From assembly GCA_033763735.1 (NCBI GenBank), contig JANRJY010000026.1, positions 62,001 to 126,000 of the forward strand: DNA of 64,000 nt. Direction: 5' to 3'. Of this stretch, positions 8,671 to 17,273 are shown piece after piece. Both the position numbers and the translations under genes were made by a program. Numbering within the stretch: the stretch's first letter is position 1; every line of letters begins with the position of its first letter. Origin of the DNA: JANRJY01 sp033763735. Its GTDB lineage: Bacteria; Bacteroidota; Bacteroidia; Cytophagales; UBA9547. The notes under the pieces are model-generated. The model did no database searches. It saw only the letters and a list, made by a program, of their open reading frames with translations, and was not told where the DNA came from.

Positions 8671-9622
8671 ATTTGCGAGAAATTGCCTTAATCGCTGCTT
8701 CCACAATATTTTCGGCTGTTAGACCATACTTTTTCATTAACTCATCTGGCGTACCACTTTCGCCAAAGGTATCTTTAGTACCGATAAACTCCTGTGGAAC
8801 AGGCAAATTAGTTGTTAACACTCGAGCAATACTTTCACCTAATCCTCCATAAATATTGTGTTCTTCAGCCGAAACCACACAACCCGTTTTTTTAGCTGAT
8901 GCTATGACAGCTGCTACGTCCAAAGGTTTAATGGTATGAATATTAATTATTTCGGCATCAATGCCTTTTTCTTCTAATATCTCCCCTGCACTAATGGCTT
9001 CCCATACCAAATGACCTGTAGCAAATATCGATACATCTTTACCTTCATTCACCGTCCAAGCTTTGCCAATTTCAAATTTTTGGTCAGGTGCAGTGTAAAT
9101 AGGGACAACAGGACGACCAAAACGAAGGTAAACAGGACCTTCATAATTTGCAATTGCCAAAGTAGCCGCTTTTGTTTGATTGTAATCGCAGGTGTTGATG
9201 ACCGTCATTCCGGGCAGCATTTTCATTAGTCCTAAATCTTCTAGAATCTGATGTGTAGCGCCATCTTCACCTAAAGTAAGTCCTGCGTGTGAGCAACATA
9301 TTTTAACATTTTTATGAGAATATGCCACTGACTGGCGAATTTGGTCGTATACCCTTCCTGTTCCAAAGTTGGCAAAAGTGGTTGCAAAAGGGATTTTGCC
9401 TCCAATGGTTAACCCAGCAGCTATACCTATCATATTCGCCTCGGCTATTCCTACTTGAATAAAACGATCTGGGTTTTCTTTGGCGAAAGTACCCAATTTT
9501 AAGGAATCAGTAAGGTCAGCACAAAGTGCAACTACTTTTGGGTTGGATTTTCCTAACTCCGTCATTGCATCTCCAAAACCAGAACGGGTATCTTTTTTAT
9601 CGGTAAATGTGTATTTTTTCAT
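8663..9622 (-). CDS. Transketolase, C-terminal subunit
   Basis: A 319-residue protein matching the pyrimidine-binding and C-terminal domains of transketolase, which moves two-carbon units between sugar phosphates in the pentose phosphate pathway. It contains VGIAEANMIGIAAGLTIGGKIP, where the Glu contacts thiamine diphosphate, and a C-terminal domain with GCVVSAEEHNIYGGLGE. It must pair with the N-terminal subunit encoded at 10257-11084. Unusually, a Uma2-type gene lies between the two halves. 1-deoxyxylulose-5-phosphate synthase is ruled out by the split form and sequence of the partner. Confidence 0.9.
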   Translation of the reverse strand: MKKYTFTDKKDTRSGFGDAMTELGKSNPKVVALCADLTDSLKLGTFAKENPDRFIQVGIAEANMIGIAAGLTIGGKIPFATTFANFGTGRVYDQIRQSVAYSHKNVKICCSHAGLTLGEDGATHQILEDLGLMKMLPGMTVINTCDYNQTKAATLAIANYEGPVYLRFGRPVVPIYTAPDQKFEIGKAWTVNEGKDVSIFATGHLVWEAISAGEILEEKGIDAEIINIHTIKPLDVAAVIASAKKTGCVVSAEEHNIYGGLGESIARVLTTNLPVPQEFIGTKDTFGESGTPDELMKKYGLTAENIVEAAIKAISRKSK

Positions 9623-9645
9623 GTATATAATTATGTTCTTATAAA

Positions 9646-10242
9646 TTAATTAAAATCAACATCATCAAATATTGCTTCGCAAGATATGGTCTCATTGGGC
9701 CAAATATGTATAGGGATTAAATTATTTTTTAGAAAATCACCTTTATGAATATACAATTGATTTTCAAGCACATATACTGATACTTGATTTTCAGGTGGGT
9801 ACACTACCCAATATTCTTTAACTTTGGCTTCTTGATAGAGATTGAATTTGTGATTGAGGTCTTTTTTCATTGTTGGTTGTGAAAGTATTTCCACAATCAA
9901 GTCAGGCGCACCCACGCAGCCATTATCTTTGATTTTGGTTCGATCACATATAATGCAAATATCTGGCTCAACCACTGTGTTGTATTTATCAGAATCGCCA
10001 AATAAATACACATCGAAGGGTGCATTGAAAACTTTACTTTTACGAATTAAAGATACTTTTTTTATCTCGAAAGATATATTTGCCCTAATTGCTTGATGTA
10101 CACTTCTTGGAGAAGGCGACATTTTCACAAACTTTCCTTTGATAAGTTCCACCAACTCATCAAATTTCCAATTCAAATAATCAGCTACGGTGTAGCTTTT
10201 ATTCAAATCGAGGTCAGAAAATGAAGTGATTGGAGTTGGCAT
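9646..10242 (-). CDS. Uma2 family endonuclease-like protein (copy 1)
   Basis: A 198-residue DUF820/Uma2 protein with a restriction-endonuclease-like fold. The PD-(D/E)xK residues are visible as EPDICII and APDLIVEIL, followed by KEYWVVYPPENQVSVY. Function of the family is not known. It sits between the two transketolase subunit genes with gaps of 23 and 14 bases, in the same direction, so it is transcribed with them. It is a clear paralogue of the gene at 32870-33460: both start with a (D)LDL-K-YT-DY-NWKF-E-VELIKGK pattern. Confidence 0.85.
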   Translation of the reverse strand: MPTPITSFSDLDLNKSYTVADYLNWKFDELVELIKGKFVKMSPSPRSVHQAIRANISFEIKKVSLIRKSKVFNAPFDVYLFGDSDKYNTVVEPDICIICDRTKIKDNGCVGAPDLIVEILSQPTMKKDLNHKFNLYQEAKVKEYWVVYPPENQVSVYVLENQLYIHKGDFLKNNLIPIHIWPNETISCEAIFDDVDFN

Positions 10243-10256
10243 TTTAAATTAATTTC

Positions 10257-11084
10257 TTAATAATCACCAATGGTTTCTTCTAATTGAGCTAAAGCATTAT
10301 CTTTTTGTTCATCATTTGGTGCATTTCCATGCCATTTGTGGGTACCCATCATAAAATCAACGCCCATTCCCATTTCGGTTTTCATCATAATTACCGTGGG
10401 TTTTCCTTTTGTTTTTTGAGCATTTAAAATGGTCGTTTCCAATTCGTTCATATTGTTGCCATCGCAGCTCAGTACGTTCCAACCGAATGCTTCATATTTT
10501 TTGCCCAAATCAATCAAATTCAAAACTTGATTTGTTGAACCATCTATTTGTTGACCATTCAAGTCCACAAATGCAATCAAGTTATCGATTTTATGATGAG
10601 GAGCAAACATTGCAGCTTCCCATACTTGTCCTTCTTGTTGCTCACCATCACCCATTAATACATATACATATTTATCATCTTTATTCAACTTTTTGGCAAT
10701 GGCTGCACCAATAGCTACTGATAAACCTTGACCCAATGAACCTGATGCCATACGAACACCCGGTAAATGTTCGTGTGGTGTAGGATGACCTTGTAGCCTT
10801 GAATTTAATTTTCTATGAGTGGCTAATTCTTTAATATCGAAGTATCCATTTCTAGCCAAAGTACTATACAAAACAGCTGAAATATGACCATTTGAAAGGA
10901 AAAACAAATCCTCTCCTATTCCATCAGGATTGAATTTATTGTCATTTTTCATTATTTTAAAATATAAAAGAACTAACAAATCGGCACAACCTAATGCTCC
11001 ACCCGGATGACCGTTTTTTGCACCATGTACCATTCTAATGATATCTCTACGAACTTGAGTTGCTACTTTTTGTAAATCAGCCAT
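10257..11084 (-). CDS. Transketolase, N-terminal (TPP-binding) subunit
   Basis: A 275-residue protein equal to the N-terminal domain of transketolase. It has the substrate loop KNGHPGGALGCADLL, the thiamine-diphosphate motif GDGEQQEGQVWEAAMFA and the catalytic-loop HKWHGNAPN at the C-terminus. With the C-terminal subunit it forms the complete cytoplasmic enzyme. The length is right for the split form seen in many Bacteroidota and archaea. A 40-base gap separates it from lpxB upstream. Confidence 0.92.
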   Translation of the reverse strand: MADLQKVATQVRRDIIRMVHGAKNGHPGGALGCADLLVLLYFKIMKNDNKFNPDGIGEDLFFLSNGHISAVLYSTLARNGYFDIKELATHRKLNSRLQGHPTPHEHLPGVRMASGSLGQGLSVAIGAAIAKKLNKDDKYVYVLMGDGEQQEGQVWEAAMFAPHHKIDNLIAFVDLNGQQIDGSTNQVLNLIDLGKKYEAFGWNVLSCDGNNMNELETTILNAQKTKGKPTVIMMKTEMGMGVDFMMGTHKWHGNAPNDEQKDNALAQLEETIGDY

Positions 11085-11124
11085 TGATTTTGATTTTTAA
11101 GTGGGCAAAAATACACTTGCCTAA

Positions 11125-12246
11125 TTATTTATTACTATCTTCTTTTAAATATTTTACAATTAATGATGCCGTTTTTTTAGAAGCTTCATCTTTGCCCATT
11201 TTTTGTGATAATTCTTCGTAATCATTTAGCATTCTTTTTCTATTATTTGAATCCTCAGTAATTTTTAATAATTCTTCAATTACATTTATGGGTGAAAATC
11301 TGTCTTGTATCAATTCAGGAATAATTTCCTTGTCTGCAATCAAATTTGGCAACGAAATATATTTGATTTTCACAAATGGACGGCCTATCATGTATGTTAA
11401 AGTATTAGTTGCATAACATACTACTTGAGGCACCTTGAATAAGGCAGTTTCCAAAGTAGCTGTTCCCGAAGTTACAAGAGCAACTTCGGCATGTGCCAAA
11501 AGATCGTATGTTTGATCATAAATAATTGATACAAATCCTTCTCTTCTGAAATGCTCGTAATAGTTTCTGTCCAAATTTGAGACTCCAGCAATAATTAATT
11601 GGTAGTTTCGGAAAGCAGGCATTATACTCACCATAAAATGCAGCATATCTTCAACTTCTGTTTTGCGACTGCCGGGCAATATTGCTAACACCGGTCTTTC
11701 ATCCAAATTGTTCTGCTTTTTGAAATCAGGATTTGGCACAAATGATCGAATAGCATCCAATACCGGGTTTCCAACATAATCAACCTCAAAATCGTATTGC
11801 TTGTAAAAGTCCTTTTCAAAAGGAAGAATCACAAACATACGCTTGATGTATTCTTTTATTTTAAAAGCTCTATTTCGATTCCATGCCCAAATTTTCGGAG
11901 AAATATAATAGTATACTAACAAATTATTCTGATGAGCAAACTTAGCAATTCGCATATTGAAACCCGAAAAATCAATTAGTATTATAACATCAGGTTTATT
12001 TCTTAATAAATCATTTTGGCACTTTTTTAGATTTAATAATACTTTAGGAATATTTAAAATCACATCAATTACACCCATGAAATTCATGTGACTGTAATGA
12101 CGTACCAAGGTACCTCCTTGTTCCTTCATATAATCGCCACCCCAAAAACGAAACTTAGCTTCTGAGTCTAAAAGTTTAATTTCACGCATTAAATTTGACC
12201 CGTGAAGGTCTCCTGAACGTTCTCCTGCTATTAAATAGTAATACAT
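11125..12246 (-). CDS. lpxB: Lipid-A-disaccharide synthase
   Basis: A 373-residue GT19 enzyme that joins UDP-2,3-diacylglucosamine and lipid X to give the lipid A disaccharide at the inner membrane. Seen in the sequence: the N-terminal YLIAGERSGDLHGSNLM, the FRFWGGDYMKEQGG segment, PKIWAWNRNRAFKIK, and the C-terminal nucleotide-sugar site LAILPGSRKTEVE and TSGTATLETALFKVPQVV. Length is normal. It proves an outer membrane with lipid A. It lies 15 bases after the QueD-like gene. Confidence 0.95.
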   Translation of the reverse strand: MYYYLIAGERSGDLHGSNLMREIKLLDSEAKFRFWGGDYMKEQGGTLVRHYSHMNFMGVIDVILNIPKVLLNLKKCQNDLLRNKPDVIILIDFSGFNMRIAKFAHQNNLLVYYYISPKIWAWNRNRAFKIKEYIKRMFVILPFEKDFYKQYDFEVDYVGNPVLDAIRSFVPNPDFKKQNNLDERPVLAILPGSRKTEVEDMLHFMVSIMPAFRNYQLIIAGVSNLDRNYYEHFRREGFVSIIYDQTYDLLAHAEVALVTSGTATLETALFKVPQVVCYATNTLTYMIGRPFVKIKYISLPNLIADKEIIPELIQDRFSPINVIEELLKITEDSNNRKRMLNDYEELSQKMGKDEASKKTASLIVKYLKEDSNK

Positions 12247-12261
12247 TATTCAGGATTAATT

Positions 12262-12678
12262 TTATTCTCCAAAATATTCCACATAATTTTTATTAGTTTC
12301 AATTAGTCTAATACAATACAGAGAACCACTTGTCATTTTGGAAATGCCTGGTTGTAGTATATTCCAAAATTCTTTAACAATTATTTCACAACTACACAAT
12401 TTACCTTTCATAAAATCAACTTGTTCATTCAAGTTTTTATGATCCACCTTTTCAATTATTTCATTTTTAATCAAATCACCCAATTTTTTCATGTCAATAA
12501 CAAATCCGGTATTGGGGTCAGGTAATCCTTTTACAGTAACAATCAACTCAAAATTATGGCCGTGATAATATTCATTGGCGCATTTACCAAATACTTCTTC
12601 GTTTTTTTCCTTTGACCAATTGGGGTTATATAGCTTGTGAGCAGCGTTAAAATGCTCTTTTCTTGATACGTACAACAT
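12262..12678 (-). CDS. queD: 6-carboxy-5,6,7,8-tetrahydropterin synthase-like (QueD/PTPS family)
   Basis: A 138-residue member of the 6-pyruvoyl-tetrahydropterin synthase fold. Zinc ligands His14 (HFNAAHKL), His39 and His41 (YYHGHNF) are present, as is the catalytic Cys33 in FGKCANEYYHG. QueD makes 6-carboxytetrahydropterin for queuosine from dihydroneopterin triphosphate. The related PTPS/sepiapterin branch cannot be strictly excluded, since no other queuosine gene is nearby. A TACATTTG -7 box lies 45 bases upstream (12723-12730), so transcription of this gene with lpxB behind it likely starts there. Confidence 0.82.
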   Translation of the reverse strand: MLYVSRKEHFNAAHKLYNPNWSKEKNEEVFGKCANEYYHGHNFELIVTVKGLPDPNTGFVIDMKKLGDLIKNEIIEKVDHKNLNEQVDFMKGKLCSCEIIVKEFWNILQPGISKMTSGSLYCIRLIETNKNYVEYFGE

Positions 12679-12722
12679 AATGCGGGTTTTAATTTAAATC
12701 AGGTTGCCTGCCACTGATTATG

Positions 12723-12730
12723 CAAATGTA
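12723..12730 (-). promoter_or_regulatory. -7 promoter box for queD-lpxB operon
   Basis: On the minus strand this reads TACATTTG, an exact match to the Bacteroidota -7 element TAnnTTTG, and it would give a leader of about 40 bases. The -33 element is not clear. Confidence 0.45.
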
Positions 12731-12877
12731 AAGACGAATGATGAATTTTGAATGATGAATTTGGTATTTTTTAGGTGGTTGTTTGATTTGATAGTTTATG
12801 AGTTAATGCGTTTTTAGGTTTAAAGTTGAAGAATGGTGGAGTTTAAAGTTAACATTAGGTGTGTGAATAGTTTTATT

Positions 12878-12885
12878 TAAATTTG
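12878..12885 (+). promoter_or_regulatory. -7 promoter box for hldD
   Basis: TAAATTTG matches TAnnTTTG and lies 17 bases before the hldD start, giving a very short leader. No good -33 TTTG is visible upstream. Confidence 0.45.
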
Positions 12886-12901
12886 CTCAAAATTATTATT
12901 C

Positions 12902-13867
12902 ATGATTATAGTAACGGGAGCTGCCGGATTTATTGGTAGTTGTTTGATTTCCAGATTACAAGCCGATTTTTTTAATCACATTATTGCGGTTGATGAGTTT
13001 TCTACAATTGGAAAAGTTAAAAATTTAGAAGGCAAAAACATTCAAGAAAAAGTAGATAGAAAGGAATTTTTCAAATGGCTTGACTTGAATTACAAACACG
13101 TTGAATTTATTTTTCATATTGGTGCAAGAACCGATACTACAGAATTTGATACAAAAATATTTGAAGAACTAAATGTAGAATATTCAAAAAATGTATGGAA
13201 TGCATGTGTAAAATATCATATTCCGCTTGTATATGCCTCTTCGGCAGCCACTTACGGTGTTGGCGAGTTGGGTTATGATGATGACGAATCAAAAATGTCG
13301 ATGCTAAAACCATTGAACCCTTATGGCGATTCGAAAAAAATATTTGACGATTGGGTTTTGGCTCAAAAAACAAAACCATTTTATTGGGCGGGTTTAAAAT
13401 TTTTCAATGTGTATGGACCTAATGAATTTCACAAAGGTCGAATGGCATCGGTTGTATATCATTCGTACAATCAAATAAAACAAACAGGCAAAATGAAACT
13501 TTTCAAATCGCACAATCCTAAGTATGCGGATGGAGAACAATTGCGTGATTTCGTGTATGTTAAAGATGTAGTGGAAGTTTGCATGTTTTTAATGCACCAT
13601 CGAAAAAACTCAGGTATTTTTAATTTAGGATCGGGCAAAGCACGAACATTTATTGACCTGACTAAAAATGTTTTCAACAACTTGAACATGAAGGAAAACA
13701 TTGAATTTATCGACACCCCATTGGACATTAGAGATAAATATCAATATTTTACTGAAGCGAATATGCAAAAACTCAAAAACATCGGATACAGCAAACCTTT
13801 CCATACTCTGGAAGAAGGAGTGGCTGACTATGTAAAAAATTATTTAAGTACAGGTGCTTATTATTAA
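12902..13867 (+). CDS. hldD: ADP-L-glycero-D-manno-heptose-6-epimerase
   Basis: A 321-residue short-chain dehydrogenase/extended epimerase that converts ADP-D-glycero- to ADP-L-glycero-D-manno-heptose for the lipopolysaccharide inner core. The NADP-binding loop TGAAGFIGS is at residues 5-13. The catalytic Tyr141-x3-Lys145 pair lies in NPYGDSKK, and the family-specific FNVYGPNEFHKGRMASV follows. Length matches the family. It is a single-gene unit with its own promoter box and a terminator hairpin after it. Together with lpxB it indicates complete lipid A and heptose-containing core. Confidence 0.93.
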   Translation: MIIVTGAAGFIGSCLISRLQADFFNHIIAVDEFSTIGKVKNLEGKNIQEKVDRKEFFKWLDLNYKHVEFIFHIGARTDTTEFDTKIFEELNVEYSKNVWNACVKYHIPLVYASSAATYGVGELGYDDDESKMSMLKPLNPYGDSKKIFDDWVLAQKTKPFYWAGLKFFNVYGPNEFHKGRMASVVYHSYNQIKQTGKMKLFKSHNPKYADGEQLRDFVYVKDVVEVCMFLMHHRKNSGIFNLGSGKARTFIDLTKNVFNNLNMKENIEFIDTPLDIRDKYQYFTEANMQKLKNIGYSKPFHTLEEGVADYVKNYLSTGAYY

Positions 13868-13950
13868 AGGAGTTATTGAGTTGAAAGTTCTTGAGTTTTT
13901 GAGTGATTGAAATAGTTCAAGCATATCAGAGATGAAAGTTCATTAGTTGG

Positions 13951-13972
13951 ATGATTTTTTTGAATCATTTTT
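13951..13972 (+). terminator. Putative terminator after hldD
   Basis: ATGATT and AATCAT pair across a T-rich loop and are followed by TTTTTCC. The stem is only 6 bp, so this is tentative. The rest of 13868-14056 is AT-rich, with GTTGAAAGTTC/TTGAG-like short degenerate repeats and no gene. Confidence 0.35.
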
Positions 13973-14056
13973 CCACAGTAAACTATATAATAGATTAAAG
14001 TCCTACTTTTATTTTTTAATTTAATATTTATCATTCATAATTCAATATATCTAATC

Positions 14057-15361
14057 ATGGCATCATTTGAGGTTAAAGGAGGTCACAAATTAAAAGGAGA
14101 AATCACTCCGCAAGGAGCTAAAAATGAAGCACTTGAAGTTATTTGTGCTGTATTACTTACCAGTGAACCGGTTATTATCAGAAACATTCCTCAAATAAGA
14201 GATGTAATCAAATTAATAGAGCTATTACAAGACTTTGGAGTGAAAGTAAACAAGCTTAACGATCATGATTATGAGTTCGTTGCAAAAGATATTGATATCA
14301 ATTACCTCGAGAGTAGTGAATTCAAACAAAAAGGCGGAATGCTTCGTGGATCCATCATGATAATTGGTCCTCTACTTGCACGTTTTGGTAAAGCAAAAAT
14401 GCCTAAACCGGGAGGAGATAAAATTGGAAGAAGGAGATTAGACACACATTTCATTGGTCTTCAAAAATTGGGTGCAAAATTCAATTATGAAACCAAAAGT
14501 GAGTTTTTTGAAATAGATGCAAGCAAGCTAAAAGGTTGTTATATGTTATTGGATGAAGCATCAGTAACAGGAACTGCTAACATTGTAATGGCTGCATCTT
14601 TAGCTGATGGCACCACTACTATATACAATGCTGCTTGTGAGCCTTATCTACAACAATTGTGTGGTATGCTTGTACGAATGGGTGCAAAAATCGAAGGAAT
14701 TGGATCAAATTTGATTAAAATAACAGGTGTAAAATCACTCAAAGGCACAGAACACACTTTGCTGCCCGATATGATTGAGATAGGTAGTTTTATTGGGCTT
14801 GCCGCAATGACAGGATCTGTATTGACAATTAAAAATGCACGTGTGGATATGCTGGGATTAATTCCTGATACATTCAAAAGGCTAGGCATAGACTTGACCA
14901 TTAAAAATGATGATATTATCGTATCAGGTAAAGAAAACTATTCTATCGAAACATTCATTGATGGCTCTACACTTACAATTGCGGATGCGCCATGGCCGGG
15001 TTTTACACCTGATTTGTTAAGTATAGTACTCGTTACTGCCATTCAAGCTAAAGGGACTGTTTTGATACACCAAAAAATGTTTGAAAGCCGATTGTTTTTT
15101 GTAGACAAACTTATCGAAATGGGTGCTCAAATTATTTTGTGTGATCCACATAGAGCGACAGTAATAGGATTAAACAGACAAAATCCTTTAAGAGGAATAA
15201 CCATGACTTCTCCTGATATTAGAGCTGGTGTTTCACTTTTGATTGCGGCTATGTCAGCTGAAGGGACCAGCATAATACATAATATAGAACAAATTGACAG
15301 AGGATATGAGTACATTGATACTCGTCTTAATAACTTAGGCGCTAAAATCAAAAGATTATAG
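14057..15361 (+). CDS. murA: UDP-N-acetylglucosamine 1-carboxyvinyltransferase
   Basis: A 434-residue EPSP-synthase-fold enzyme making UDP-GlcNAc-enolpyruvate, the first committed step of peptidoglycan synthesis. The substrate loop near the N-terminus (GAKNEALEVICAVLL) and the active-site loop PGGDKIGRRRLDTHFIGLQ are clear. At the position of the E. coli catalytic Cys115 this protein has Asp121, a natural change known in mycobacteria and chlamydiae that leaves the enzyme active but insensitive to fosfomycin. It is a single-gene unit; a perfect inverted repeat just after its stop may end transcription. Confidence 0.95.
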   Translation: MASFEVKGGHKLKGEITPQGAKNEALEVICAVLLTSEPVIIRNIPQIRDVIKLIELLQDFGVKVNKLNDHDYEFVAKDIDINYLESSEFKQKGGMLRGSIMIIGPLLARFGKAKMPKPGGDKIGRRRLDTHFIGLQKLGAKFNYETKSEFFEIDASKLKGCYMLLDEASVTGTANIVMAASLADGTTTIYNAACEPYLQQLCGMLVRMGAKIEGIGSNLIKITGVKSLKGTEHTLLPDMIEIGSFIGLAAMTGSVLTIKNARVDMLGLIPDTFKRLGIDLTIKNDDIIVSGKENYSIETFIDGSTLTIADAPWPGFTPDLLSIVLVTAIQAKGTVLIHQKMFESRLFFVDKLIEMGAQIILCDPHRATVIGLNRQNPLRGITMTSPDIRAGVSLLIAAMSAEGTSIIHNIEQIDRGYEYIDTRLNNLGAKIKRL

Positions 15362-15363
15362 GC

Positions 15364-15939
15364 CTAAAGGTCTACTTCAATATCGTATTTCTGAAGTAGA
15401 CCAATTACACCAATCAAAGAGAATTTGGCTTTACTTATTAAATTTTTATCAGGGTCGATGGAGTAATGATATGCGGATCTGAAATCACATTTGTCGAGTA
15501 TCGAGTTTTCGAATTTTGCATTGGTCAAATTACAATCATCAAAAGCAGAACCATTTAGGTCACAATCAATAAAATCAACTTCTTGAAGTTGAGTATTCTT
15601 GAATTGAGTTTTTTTAATACGAGTATGGTAAAACGATGAATGACTCAAATTGCAATTGTCGAAATTGAATGACAATCCAAATTGATTGCAATGATCAAAT
15701 TGTAAACCAAGCATTTTGCAACCTTTGAATTGAATATCTCTTAGGGAAGTCTCTTTTAATTTTACCATACTCAAATTACATTCAGTAAAAGAGCACTCCG
15801 TAAAATTTATTCCTGACAAATCGGAATTAGAAAAATCGCAGTTGGCAAAGGTGCAAAATTCATAATCGCCCTTTGGAAGAAACGATACTGTGTAATCAAT
15901 TTTATTAAAATGCTTATTTTCTTCGAGAAGTATTTTCAT
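15364..15939 (-). CDS. Pentapeptide-repeat protein, Qnr/McbG-like
   Basis: A 191-residue right-handed quadrilateral beta-helix protein. Residues about 28-160 consist of pentapeptides of the A(D/N)LXX type, for example CDFSN SDLSG INFTE CSFTE CNLSM. The C-terminus (YHYSIDPDKNLISKAKFS..GLLQKYDI) matches the dimerisation tail of the Qnr/McbG group, which mimic DNA and protect gyrase. Whether it gives quinolone tolerance is not shown by sequence. It is cytoplasmic and lies five bases after the MDR oxidoreductase, so the two are co-transcribed. Confidence 0.82.
   Translation of the reverse strand: MKILLEENKHFNKIDYTVSFLPKGDYEFCTFANCDFSNSDLSGINFTECSFTECNLSMVKLKETSLRDIQFKGCKMLGLQFDHCNQFGLSFNFDNCNLSHSSFYHTRIKKTQFKNTQLQEVDFIDCDLNGSAFDDCNLTNAKFENSILDKCDFRSAYHYSIDPDKNLISKAKFSLIGVIGLLQKYDIEVDL
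15369..15402. terminator. Inverted repeat at murA/pentapeptide convergence
   Basis: GGTCTACTTCA and TGAAGTAGACC are perfect 11-bp arms around a 12-base loop. It lies 8 bases past the murA stop and inside the last codons of the opposite gene, so it can serve as a bidirectional terminator. Confidence 0.6.
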
Positions 15940-15943
15940 TTTT

Positions 15944-16915
15944 TCAAAAGTCAGATACTCTTATGGCCACATTGCCGGTTTTCTGCCCGGTTTCAACGTA
16001 TTTATATGCTTCTATAATATCATCCAAAGGATATGTACGGTCAATAACAGCTTTGTATTTACCTGATTCTATAATTTCCTTATACAGTTCTGTATCTTTC
16101 TGTGAATCTGTTGGGATTGGGAATTTCACTTTTTTGTTGCTGAAAAATGGGGTGAATAAAGCCAAATAAACATTTTCCGAATTAGGCCCTAATTCCGATG
16201 AAAAATATACCCCACCTTGTTTTAGTATTTTTTTGCATTTGCCAAAAGTGCTCTTGCCTACAGCATCCAAAACAACATCAAACATTTGACCACATTCCGT
16301 AAAATCATTTTTTTCATAATCGATAACATGGTCTGCACCTAGTGACCTTATTAACTCTACATTTTTGGTATTACACACAGCAGTAACATGTTGCGCTCCA
16401 TAGTACTTGGCCAGCTGTAAACAAGCTGAACCAATTGAACCTGATGCTCCATTGATCAGTATTTTAGGTGATTTTTTGAAGTCAATTTCACGGATATAGT
16501 TGAGCCCAAGCATTAAACCTTCAGTAACCGCACCAGCTTCGCTTAAGGTCATATTATTGGGCTTCAATGCAAAAGATGACTTTTCGGACATACATATATA
16601 CTCTGCATGCGTACCAAATTTGAATGTGCTTAATCCAAATACCTGGTCGCCAACTTTGAACTTTGTGACGTTTTTGCCAACTGCTTCTATTACTCCGGAA
16701 AGCTCAGTTCCTAAAATTTTGTTTTTAGGTTTTGGGAAACCCGCAAATGCATATACAATTAAATATTCGGGCTTTCGGAAGCCACAATCAGTACGGTTTA
16801 CCGTAGATGTGTGAATTTTGATTAAAACCTCATTGTCTTTAGCTATCGGTTTTGATACATCCTGAATTTGAACTACTTCTGGAGGTCCGTAGATTGTGTT
16901 TATGGCTGCTTTCAT
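15944..16915 (-). CDS. MDR-superfamily NAD(P)H-dependent oxidoreductase
   Basis: A 323-residue medium-chain dehydrogenase/reductase of the quinone-oxidoreductase-like, zinc-free type. The N-terminal GroES-like domain has GTELSGVIEAVGKNVTKFKVGDQVFG; the Rossmann domain has INGASGSIGSACLQLAKYYGA, the usual cofactor loop. No structural-zinc cysteine cluster is seen. The substrate is unknown: quinone, enal or alcohol are all possible. It is upstream of, and close to, the pentapeptide-repeat gene. Confidence 0.85.
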   Translation of the reverse strand: MKAAINTIYGPPEVVQIQDVSKPIAKDNEVLIKIHTSTVNRTDCGFRKPEYLIVYAFAGFPKPKNKILGTELSGVIEAVGKNVTKFKVGDQVFGLSTFKFGTHAEYICMSEKSSFALKPNNMTLSEAGAVTEGLMLGLNYIREIDFKKSPKILINGASGSIGSACLQLAKYYGAQHVTAVCNTKNVELIRSLGADHVIDYEKNDFTECGQMFDVVLDAVGKSTFGKCKKILKQGGVYFSSELGPNSENVYLALFTPFFSNKKVKFPIPTDSQKDTELYKEIIESGKYKAVIDRTYPLDDIIEAYKYVETGQKTGNVAIRVSDF

Positions 16916-17027
16916 GAAATATTGGGATAAAAAGTAAAGAGCACAAATATATATTTTAAGTTACACATCTATTTTATTTGAACATCAATTTTCATTATAA
17001 TTAAATTAATAATACAGTAAATAATTT

Positions 17028-17035
17028 TAATTTTG
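17028..17035 (+). promoter_or_regulatory. -7 promoter box for small membrane protein genes
   Basis: TAATTTTG fits TAnnTTTG and is 12 bases before the ATG at 17048, so the leader would be only a few bases long. Confidence 0.45.
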
Positions 17036-17047
17036 TCTTGGTAATGT

Positions 17048-17269
17048 ATGGAAAAGAAATATAAATTAAATGCGGAAATTCAATTATTGAATTTAACTGC
17101 TTTTTTATTTGTAAGCGCATGTGCAGGGTTCGGTTTTATTATTGGCTTTCAAGATTTTGACAAACTAATTTTATTACAATGCGTATTAGTTTTAGTGGGA
17201 ATATTTATAATATCATCCTTTCTATGGGGAATTTCTATTTTGATAACTGTATTGGAACTTAAAAAATAA
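17048..17269 (+). CDS. Small two-helix membrane protein, unknown function
   Basis: A 73-residue protein with two hydrophobic segments (about residues 13-31 and 37-63) separated by a short QDFDKLI loop, and a Lys-rich C-terminus. No recognised family. A TAnnTTTG promoter box directly upstream and a second tiny membrane ORF four bases downstream support it being a real gene rather than a chance frame. Confidence 0.6.
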   Translation: MEKKYKLNAEIQLLNLTAFLFVSACAGFGFIIGFQDFDKLILLQCVLVLVGIFIISSFLWGISILITVLELKK

Positions 17270-17273
17270 AATT

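Noticed and set aside
12679..12722. preQ1 riboswitch ahead of the QueD-like gene
   Set aside because: The leader of about 40 bases lacks the preQ1 pseudoknot consensus; only a short CAGG/CCTG pairing is seen.
13868..14056. tRNA or small RNA gene in the hldD-murA spacer
   Set aside because: No cloverleaf or T-loop sequence is present; only AT-rich degenerate repeats and a weak hairpin.
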